A stretch of DNA of 64,000 bases from Moorena sp. SS36440bin_2 (GTDB lineage: Bacteria; Cyanobacteriota; Cyanobacteriia; Cyanobacteriales; Coleofasciculaceae): contig WTKN01000201.1 of NCBI GenBank assembly GCA_011524395.1, positions 1-64,000 of the forward strand. Reading direction: 5' to 3'. Positions 40,008 to 48,295 of this stretch are shown piece by piece. A model generated the notes under the pieces. It did no database searches. It saw only the letters and a list, made by a program, of their open reading frames with translations, and was not told the DNA's origin. Made by a program: the position numbers and the translations under genes. How positions within the stretch are numbered: the stretch's first letter is position 1; each line of letters starts with the position of its first letter.

Positions 40008-41417
40008 TTAAAACAGTTCTGGTATTTCGTCAAAAAACCTCCGGAATCCCAGAAAATCGTTGAAGGGTCGAGTCACTATACTCAGAGCAGCAGAAATCTT
40101 AGCAATAAGACTTCGACCAACCACGATCACATCTTCATCTTGAAGTGGCACATTTTGGGAAACATCACCCTTTAGTAGCTTTTCCCCATCTAGTTTTTGA
40201 GTAACTGCTTTGCCCTGTTCTGGATCAAAACGAATTAAGGCAATGCTATCCAAATCAGCATCATCTGGGTTAGGAGAAATTGCTGTTAAAGCATCAATAA
40301 ACGTACTACCATTAGCTAATGTCAAGTTACCAATGGTGCCATTAGGATAGCTCAACACTCGAATGCTGATTTGTTGTTGAGCTAGGTTAGAACGAGCTAC
40401 CAGCTGCCTATCATAATCGGTAGTATTACCCACCTCCAACTTTCGCACAATAATAGCATCCCCATCCCGGAGGTTCAATTCCGATGGAGTTGTCCCATTT
40501 TGCAGCGGTGTCAGCAAATCAATTTCTCGCTCAATGATGGAATTATTCACCACCGACTTACGACGAATCAAAATAGTCCGCAAATCAGCAATCGTAGTCG
40601 TACCACCCGCAGCAGTAAGGGCTTGATTCGGTTGAGTTCCTGGTGGCAGGGGGTAATAGCCTGGTCGAAACACCTCACCACTCACCGTAATCTGAACCTG
40701 TGGTGTATTCAGTAGGCTCACAACTACTTCAGGATCAATCACAAATTCATTTAACACATTTTGAATTACATCTTGAGCCGCCTCTATAGTAAGTCCCACC
40801 ACTCGTAGCTTACCGAACAGCGGTACCACAATATTGCCGTCAGAATCAATAGCACTTTGAAAAGCCAGATTCGGAAAATTTGTCACACTCACTGCGATTA
40901 CATCTTCTCGCCCTAGGTAGTGGCGATTAAATTCATCAGATGGACTCACCTGTGACAAAGTCTCTGGGTAGCCCAAAGGAGGTAACATTTCCTCCAACTG
41001 TTCTAATCGATTCTCCTCTGAGACCGGTTCAGGGTTGCTCAACGGTGGTGGAGGTGGCAACGTTTCCGTTACCTCTATGGTCTCAGGGGTAGTCTCAGGG
41101 GTAGTCTCAGGGGTAGTCTCAGGGGTGGTTTCAGAGGTTTCCAGTTCAGTCCTTTCCCTTTCCCCTGATTCAACAGTTTCCCTTGTTTCCCGTTCCATGG
41201 AACTAAACGTAGGCAACTGAGCGCGATCGCTAATCCCATCCCCAATATTGTCTACCGATGTCGGTAAATTTCCGACATCGGTAGACAAACCAGGGCTGAC
41301 CCAAACTCCAGAACTAACCAGCCAGAATAATACGGTACCCCCAAACAAAGATAAATTCAGAACTTGGTTACCAAACCTGTGGGTGTCAGTTGTCATTTTC
41401 CAATGGTCACGTATCAT
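40008..41417 (-). CDS. Wza-like polysaccharide export protein (Poly_export + SLBB)
   Basis: YLGREDVIAVSVTNFPNLAFQSAIDSDGNIVVPLFGKLRVVGLTIEAAQDVI; QVQITVSGEVFRPGYYPL. Confidence 0.9.
   Translation of the reverse strand: MIRDHWKMTTDTHRFGNQVLNLSLFGGTVLFWLVSSGVWVSPGLSTDVGNLPTSVDNIGDGISDRAQLPTFSSMERETRETVESGERERTELETSETTPETTPETTPETTPETIEVTETLPPPPPLSNPEPVSEENRLEQLEEMLPPLGYPETLSQVSPSDEFNRHYLGREDVIAVSVTNFPNLAFQSAIDSDGNIVVPLFGKLRVVGLTIEAAQDVIQNVLNEFVIDPEVVVSLLNTPQVQITVSGEVFRPGYYPLPPGTQPNQALTAAGGTTTIADLRTILIRRKSVVNNSIIEREIDLLTPLQNGTTPSELNLRDGDAIIVRKLEVGNTTDYDRQLVARSNLAQQQISIRVLSYPNGTIGNLTLANGSTFIDALTAISPNPDDADLDSIALIRFDPEQGKAVTQKLDGEKLLKGDVSQNVPLQDEDVIVVGRSLIAKISAALSIVTRPFNDFLGFRRFFDEIPELF
41250..41286. 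repeat. Perfect 15-bp inverted repeat, 7-nt loop, inside the Wza-like CDS
   Basis: GTCTACCGATGTCGG taaattt CCGACATCGGTAGAC. Confidence 0.95.
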
Positions 41418-41598
41418 CTCAAGTCTGAAATCTCAAGTCTGAAGTGGGAAGTATAAAGTCTGAAGAGGTAAGTCTGAAGAGGCAAGTTTGACGTTTAACT
41501 TCTAATTGTGGATAAACGTTTTAGTCAACCCTAAGTGTTCCACCAATAAACCCATTTCACCATTGAGCCTTCATCCTTCATCCTTGAGCCTTCATCCT

Positions 41599-42429
41599 TC
41601 ATCCTTGAGCCTTCATCTTTGAGCCTTGAGCCTTGATACTTTCAATACTACTAGCTTGCTCCGCAAAAGGATCGCTCATCAAAGCAGTCTGAACCATTTT
41701 ACTGAGAGATTCGGCTATTGGCCTATAATTTTCAAGATCACCCAAAGGTTCTATGGGAATTTGGATATTCACCGCAACCCAAGGCACCCGTTTCCGGTGT
41801 AACTGAGCCAATTGATCAGCCCAGAACCAACGGCTAGGAGCAGGATTACCACCCTCTGGCCAGGCATACCATTGTACTATAGCGAAGGTTTGCCGCTGAT
41901 TCCAAGCACGAAAGAAACGGGCGTTAACCACACTTTTGGAGTGGCTTTTGGGCTGGGTTGTGATGGTCGGCTCAGCCTCGGTCTTCCCCTGAACATCAGA
42001 TCCGTTGACCACAAACTTGATTTGACTATAAGAATCCGTCTTCCATTGTCCCAATCGTTGTCTCATAAATCCGCTAATATCTTCCCATTCTACCTGTGGC
42101 TGGGATTTAGGACCATTTTGGGGAAGCAAAAATAACCACACTGGTTTTTGCTGATCCTGCTCTATGAACTGCAAAGACCATTTATGGCCGCCAATCCTTA
42201 TGGTTTGTTGCTCAACAGTTTGCCAGTCAGATAGTTCTATTCCCTTCTCGCGGATAACTTTTATCTGTTGGAGGTTAGTCACTGGTGGCAGTTTTGCCCA
42301 AGGCCAGTTTCCTGTCAAGTAACCTGGTACTGCTCCGATTATTACCAAGACTAACAGCAACACCAGTAAGAATCCTCTGGAGATTTGCCAGGGCTGGATT
42401 AACTTAATTAAACTTACTGATTTCATCAT
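41599..42429 (-). CDS. Cyanoexosortase-system-associated protein
   Basis: One N-terminal TM, ~276 aa, immediately downstream of exosortase in same direction; FxxWNQRQTFAIVQWYAWPEGG. Confidence 0.75.
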   Translation of the reverse strand: MMKSVSLIKLIQPWQISRGFLLVLLLVLVIIGAVPGYLTGNWPWAKLPPVTNLQQIKVIREKGIELSDWQTVEQQTIRIGGHKWSLQFIEQDQQKPVWLFLLPQNGPKSQPQVEWEDISGFMRQRLGQWKTDSYSQIKFVVNGSDVQGKTEAEPTITTQPKSHSKSVVNARFFRAWNQRQTFAIVQWYAWPEGGNPAPSRWFWADQLAQLHRKRVPWVAVNIQIPIEPLGDLENYRPIAESLSKMVQTALMSDPFAEQASSIESIKAQGSKMKAQG

Positions 42430-42430
42430 T

Positions 42431-42521
42431 CTATAGCGTTTTTCATAATTATGAGGTACAAATATTTTTCCCTATTCAAAATCCCAAAATTGTGTACCTC
42501 ACCCAATGAAAAACTATAACG
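42431..42521. mobile_element. MITE-like element with interrupted inverted repeats
   Basis: TATAGCGTTTTTCAT..TGAGGTACA .. TGTACCTCA..ATGAAAAACTATA. Confidence 0.5.
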
Positions 42522-42535
42522 TTTAATCTTTATGC

Positions 42536-43423
42536 TTAGCCAAGGGAGTCAAGTTGGGGGTCTGAGGGGAGGTATTTTTCAATGAACTTCATTAGTAGAA
42601 CCAGCATCACTAACATCATCGCTGAATACAGGTCGCCGCCCCAGCTTTCATGGAGCCAATGAAATGCCTTATCTTGCCCACTGCCATGGAAAAACGTAAG
42701 CACACTATTGCGGACAATATTAGCACTAACACTGATAACCAGTGCACCGGATAAAAGCCAAATAGTCTTTAGACGTGACTCAATAGCACCGCTCCAGTAA
42801 AGCAACATCAAACCCACATACAGGCAAGTAAATAACATCTTAATACCAGCACAGTGGGGCGCTACCTCCACAATTCTGTCACTTACGAACAAGTTAATCC
42901 CTTCGAGTCTGACATTCATCCCAAACTGAGTCAGAATAAAGGCAGCCATGGCAGCAATAAAGCGTTGTAGGGGTAAGATATAAGGTTCAATCAAATAGGG
43001 AACTGCTGTTGGAGTTGCCAAAGCCACTAGCAGCAAAGGAAAACTTTGTAGCTTAAAGCCACCAATCCCTTTTAACCATAGGCTCATACCAGCTAAAACT
43101 ATTGGAAACGATAAATTTACCAGTTCTGATTGACCGCTAAGATAGCTTACTGCTCCAATCATCAGTAAGACTACACCAAAGGGATGCCCTGTATCAGTAA
43201 GCTTATGCCACCGTCGTCGGTTCGTCCACACAATATGGGCAGCAAACGGTAGCCCAATCAAACCATGGCTAAAGTATTCATGGGTAATGCTGATACTTTT
43301 GTTGAGCCAACCATCATACCAATGCATCAGCACAGGACCATAAATAATGACTAGCAAAGCGATGATCAAACCGTCCAGTAGATAGCGATCAATGGCAATA
43401 GGAATTTTGCGTCCAATTTGCAT
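42536..43423 (-). CDS. Exosortase (cyanoexosortase B type)
   Basis: EVAPHCAGIKMLFTCLYVGL (Cys), SANIVRNSVLTFFHG (Arg), HWLHESWGG (His); eight hydrophobic helices. Confidence 0.9.
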   Translation of the reverse strand: MQIGRKIPIAIDRYLLDGLIIALLVIIYGPVLMHWYDGWLNKSISITHEYFSHGLIGLPFAAHIVWTNRRRWHKLTDTGHPFGVVLLMIGAVSYLSGQSELVNLSFPIVLAGMSLWLKGIGGFKLQSFPLLLVALATPTAVPYLIEPYILPLQRFIAAMAAFILTQFGMNVRLEGINLFVSDRIVEVAPHCAGIKMLFTCLYVGLMLLYWSGAIESRLKTIWLLSGALVISVSANIVRNSVLTFFHGSGQDKAFHWLHESWGGDLYSAMMLVMLVLLMKFIEKYLPSDPQLDSLG

Positions 43424-43426
43424 AGT

Positions 43427-44596
43427 TTAATGATTAATAACTAATGGCTCAAGCAGACCTAATAAATTAGCTAACCCATCAACAACCTGCTCAATCTGGT
43501 CCTTGCTCAAGTTGGGATAAATTGGTAGAGATAAAATCTCATTGCACAGAGCTTCCGTATGGGGAAAGTCACCGGCAAGATATCCCAAGTACTTGTAAGC
43601 TGGCTGGAGATGGCAAGGAATTGGATAATGAATACCGGTTTGAATTCCCACTGAGGCCAGAGCATCCTGGATACTCTGTCGGTTAAAGGGAAATTTTTGA
43701 CCCACCCGAATCACATAAAGGTGGTAGACATGACCTGGGCCGCTGTGGTTTTCGATGGGAACAATCCCGTCACCTTCCAAAGCCCTGAGTAGATTGTCGT
43801 ACTGCCCAGCTGCCCAGTACCGTGACTGGTTCCACTCAGTCAAATAAGGCAGTTTGACATTGAGGATAGCAGCTTGTAACGTATCTAAACGGCTATTTTT
43901 GCCGATGTCGGTATGAAAATATTTGCGAGGTGCTCCGTAATTGCGAAGCGATCGCACTTTTTCTGCCACCGTAGCATCATTAGTGATTACCATGCCACCG
44001 TTACCAAAGGCACCCAAGTTTTTACTGGGGTAGAAACTAAATGCTGCCGCCTTGCCCACAGAACCAGCATAATAATCCTCTCGCTTTGCTAAGTGAGCTT
44101 GTGCTGCATCTTCAAAAATTAGTAAGTTGTAGGCATCAGCAAATGCCAATAACTCACTCGGAGATACCATCTGACCGTAAAGGTGCACAGGGACAATTGC
44201 CTTGGTTTTCGCTGTAATTGCTTGTTTGGCACTATCGAGATCAATTAGGGCAGTACGAGGGTTGCAATCCACCAAAATTGGCGTAGCACCAGCAGCTATG
44301 ATGCCCATCACTGTAGCGATAAAGGTGTTAGCAGGACAAATCACTTCATCCCCAGCACTAATGCCACAGGCTTGTAATCCAAGTGCGATCGCATCGGTGC
44401 CAGATCCCACTCCGATACCATATTCGACACCACAAGCAGCCGCAAATGCTTCCTCAAAATTGATCAACGCTTTACCGAGAACAAAATCTCCCTGCTGCAC
44501 TACAGCTTGAATTGCCTGGTCTAGCTCGGTTTGAATAGGTCCGTGTTGTTGAGCTAGTGAAACGAAGGGAACTTTGACCGGAACTTGGTAACTCAT
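43427..44596 (-). CDS. DegT/DnrJ/EryC1/StrS family sugar aminotransferase
   Basis: GVGSGTDAIALGLQACGI, IFEDAAQAHLA, SFYPSKNLGAFGNGGMVITND. Confidence 0.95.
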   Translation of the reverse strand: MSYQVPVKVPFVSLAQQHGPIQTELDQAIQAVVQQGDFVLGKALINFEEAFAAACGVEYGIGVGSGTDAIALGLQACGISAGDEVICPANTFIATVMGIIAAGATPILVDCNPRTALIDLDSAKQAITAKTKAIVPVHLYGQMVSPSELLAFADAYNLLIFEDAAQAHLAKREDYYAGSVGKAAAFSFYPSKNLGAFGNGGMVITNDATVAEKVRSLRNYGAPRKYFHTDIGKNSRLDTLQAAILNVKLPYLTEWNQSRYWAAGQYDNLLRALEGDGIVPIENHSGPGHVYHLYVIRVGQKFPFNRQSIQDALASVGIQTGIHYPIPCHLQPAYKYLGYLAGDFPHTEALCNEILSLPIYPNLSKDQIEQVVDGLANLLGLLEPLVINH

Positions 44597-45370
44597 CTAT
44601 TTTCTATAGGAATTGATAGTACACTGTATCGGTATTAACAGCACAGATTCACATCATTATTCTCTTCTTGAATGTATGTTGAATCTACATGAGTTAAAAC
44701 CCTATAACTGTCAAGATTTGGTAAAGTTTTAGCCACTGGTAGGAGTGAGTTATTGGGGCGCATGACCATAGCAGAAGCTCACTGACTCTCGGAAAATTGT
44801 ATATAAATAAAGCGATAAGCTAATGAAGTGTAAACTTAGCAGTTTTGGTGGTTTGTCCGCCATTGTCCCATCCCCGGTTTACCCATCCCTACCGTTCTTG
44901 ATTACAATTACAGCGTTCCCAAAACCACCGTGGCATGAGACATCATTACCAAAAACCATCAAACATCTTACCCAAAAGTGGGCTTTTCCTTTGCTTTAGG
45001 GGGAATTGGGTAATATTTTAGGGTTCTGAATTCCTCTGGTTTACCAAACTTAGTCATTAAGGAGTGTTGAGTACAGAGTGTGGTAATATCTCCTGCTGAC
45101 CAATCCAGTAAATGCTTCGCGCTTATTCGTGTTATCTAAGCACTATGCTGTTGCGATCGCTTATTTTTGTTAGCCTTACTGGGTCTTATCTTCCCTTTTC
45201 TTTACTATTTCTTCATAAATTTCTTCACAAAGTCTTTACTGATTTTTTATTTTGGGCTAACCAATTAAGCCAAGATAATTAGGAGAGCCCTTCCCTTGAT
45301 AGCCTTCTAAATCCAGGTTTATAACCCCCTGTCAGCCATGCAAACGCGAGTGGGGGTTTCTAGGCCACCA

Positions 45371-45472
45371 CGGTCTTCGGGAGGGGCTGCGTAGGTCACC
45401 TGCGTCCGTACCTGTCTTGATGCAGTCCCTCATCGGGGCAACACCCAAGACCCCAGTGGCTCCTGAAGACCG
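45371..45472. repeat. GC-rich structured interspersed repeat
   Basis: CGGTCTTCGGGAG ... CTCCTGAAGACCG outer arms; inner GTCTTGATGCAGTCCCTCATcGGGG shared in reverse orientation with 5063-5115. Confidence 0.7.
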
Positions 45473-45776
45473 CTCTGGATCACTTTGCTGAAGTTTGGAG
45501 GTAATTCGCCAACACTATTAATTTGCAAACACCGTTAGAGCAGCGGCTATAGCCTTAAAATAATTGCTGCTCATTTTTTCCTAAACAGCTTATAAATTCT
45601 ATAGCTGATTAATCCAGTATTATTTCCCAAAACTAGCTCCTAGCTAAGTAAGGATTTCAGATTTCCCCATAGAGTGTTATAATAAGTCTATATTTTTACA
45701 TTTGATTCACACAATCTTTAAACTTCAATAATTGAAAATTAATAGCTGTTTTTGATAAGCTTTCCGGTAGTTCCTT

Positions 45777-45849
45777 TATAAAAACAGGTAGTGGGGCATA
45801 GTAACATGGCTGATATAAAAACAGGTAGTGGGGCATAGTAACATGGCTG
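45777..45849. repeat. 37-bp tandem duplication (36 bp identical per copy)
   Basis: tataaaaacaggtagtggggcatagtaacatggctg at 45777 and 45814. Confidence 0.95.
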
Positions 45850-46911
45850 GACCCAAGATTTTGGTATAGTCCTATGGCGTTTCCATTTGAGTTATGAACA
45901 AAGCACCCTTTTGAAATAATGCTTTCAGCTAGTTTTACGTTCACGACTCATTTATAAACTTTATCTATAAAATAGATCATATTATACTATATAGATAGTT
46001 TTGATAAAACCAGCAATACCATTAGCGTTATCTAAAATAATAGATAGAGACCTATAAAGCTTAGCTATCTATTAATTATCTGCCTTTGCCAAGAGATTTA
46101 TTATGCAAAAATCAACACTTAAAGAACTATCTAAGATTACAGCAGTAGTGAAATTTATGGAGCTATTTAAATTAGAAGTTTATCTGGTTTATGCTCTAGG
46201 GATAATAATGGCATTTAATTTATAAAATTATCCAAATAATAATTTTATAAATTGCCTTTAATTTTTTTTGCAAAAAAGCTTGAATAACCATCCTTATTTA
46301 AGGGCATTGTTACCATAGTTGTAATCAAGAATAAAGAAGGTACCCTCCCAGGTATTTATATTATAAAATTGACGATTGCTAAAATGGTATGATGAGTCCA
46401 ACCAGTGAGTATGATAGTTTTGATAGCTATATGAATAGAACCAATAAAAAGGAATGAACACCAGGAGCTACTCTAAGTGTTAGGACTAATTATTGCCTGC
46501 TACAAAAGGTCAGATTAATTTAGTTTTTATGTCTGTATTCTTAGAGAAAATAGCCCCTAAGCACGTCTGTCTAACCTACTGCTCTATTGAGATTAATAGC
46601 TTTTGATATATTCGCTGTTCCTTCAGTCCATAAGCATGAACATAAAAAGCAAATTGACTATCTAATCATCAAGGCTATAACGTCGAAAGTTAAACCAAAC
46701 CATTTGAATTAGTAAAGTGAAAATTTTTCTCTTAAAGGTGAAAATTCAAACACTAAAGTATCTAGGATAATTAGACACCAGTTCCTAAGTAACTGATAGA
46801 TATAACTAACTAGATATAGGTGTTTCGTGTAGAAATTGTAAAAAGCGATGCATCGCTTGTCCACCTGTCACAGATTAACTTGACAGACTACTCGCTCTAC
46901 CAATAACATTC

Positions 46912-48186
46912 ATGCGCATATTAATCTACTCCTATAATTATCATCCTGAACCGATAGGCATTGCCCCATTAATGACGGAACTAGCAGAAGGTTTGGTCAA
47001 GGAAGGGCATCAAGTACGAGTCGTCACTAGTATGCCGAACTATCCCCAGCGTTGTATCTATGATAAATATCAGGGTAAATGGTATTTGACAGAAGAAAGA
47101 AAGGGAGTAATAATTCAACGCTCCTATGTCTGGATTCGACCAAAGCCTGGTGTGGTGACACGGATACTACTGGATGGTAGCTTTGTCGTGACCAGTTTGA
47201 TTCAGGCTCTGAGGGGCTGGCGACCTGATGTGATTCTACTGACAGTACCCTCCCTGGCGGTTAGTGTACCAGCTGCTTTACTCGCTTGGTTGTACAACTG
47301 CCCAGTATTACTTAGTTTACAAGATATTTTGCCAGAAGCTGCTGTACAGGTTGGTCTAATTAGAAACAAACTAGCCATCCGTATCTTTGAAGCTTTAGAG
47401 AAGTTTGCCTACCACAGTGCTCATAAAATCAGTGTTATTTCTGAAGGATTCGTTGACAATTTAGTCAGTAAAGGAGTACCTAAAGACAAAATTACCTGTA
47501 TCCCCAACTGGGCGAATGTTAATGTTATCCGTCCCTTACCCAAACAAGGAAATTCCTTTCGCACTGCTTACCATCTTGATGGCAAGTTTGTAGTACTGTA
47601 TTCCGGTAATATTGCCCTCACTCAGGGACTGGAAACAGTAGTGAAGGCGGCTACTCTGGTCAGGCATATTCCAGAAATTGTCTTCGTCATTGTTGGAGAA
47701 TCTAAGGCTCTACAGCAGCTACAGCAAGACTGTCAGACTTGCAACGCTAGTAATGTCAAGCTTTTACCGTTCCAACCCCGAGAGAAGTTACCAGAAATGT
47801 TGGCAGCAGCAGATATAGGTTTAGTTGTGCAAAAACGTAACGTTGTTTCCTTTAATATGCCCTCAAAAATTCAAGTGCTATTGGCTTGCGGACGACCCAT
47901 CATTGCTTCTGTGCCTTTGAATGGAACTGCAGCGCGAGTTGTTCGAAAAAGTGGTGGCGGTGTGGTGGTACCACCACAACAGCCCCAGGCTTTAGCATCT
48001 GCCATTGTCGAATTGTATGAAAATCCTGAGCAGGGGGTATCTCTAGGTCAACAAGGTAGAAAATTTGCTATGAATCACTTCGCCTATCAAAAGGCTCTCA
48101 ACCGCTATGAAGCACTATTAACTCAAATTACAAAAAAGCCTAACCATAATTCACTGATTGAATTACAGCAGTTTTCAGATTTATAA
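46912..48186 (+). CDS. WbuB-like family 4 glycosyltransferase
   Basis: MRILIYSYNYHPEPIGIAPLMTELAEGLVKEGHQVRVVTSMPNYP; VVLYSGNIALTQGLETV. Confidence 0.94.
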   Translation: MRILIYSYNYHPEPIGIAPLMTELAEGLVKEGHQVRVVTSMPNYPQRCIYDKYQGKWYLTEERKGVIIQRSYVWIRPKPGVVTRILLDGSFVVTSLIQALRGWRPDVILLTVPSLAVSVPAALLAWLYNCPVLLSLQDILPEAAVQVGLIRNKLAIRIFEALEKFAYHSAHKISVISEGFVDNLVSKGVPKDKITCIPNWANVNVIRPLPKQGNSFRTAYHLDGKFVVLYSGNIALTQGLETVVKAATLVRHIPEIVFVIVGESKALQQLQQDCQTCNASNVKLLPFQPREKLPEMLAAADIGLVVQKRNVVSFNMPSKIQVLLACGRPIIASVPLNGTAARVVRKSGGGVVVPPQQPQALASAIVELYENPEQGVSLGQQGRKFAMNHFAYQKALNRYEALLTQITKKPNHNSLIELQQFSDL

Positions 48187-48295
48187 CCTAGGTGAGACGA
48201 GATACATCAAATCAGATCCTGTCCCATGGTAGGTGGTAATTTTTACCGATACTACCGGACTGGATATCATAACCCAATTTAGAACTTCCATATAT

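Noticed and set aside
45777-45849. Possible CRISPR repeat (36-37 bp)
   Set aside because: Only two copies, directly adjacent with a 1-bp gap, no spacers, no cas genes
45696-45944. 82-aa ORF in the EPS gap
   Set aside because: Built over the 37-bp tandem duplication; no motif or clear RBS
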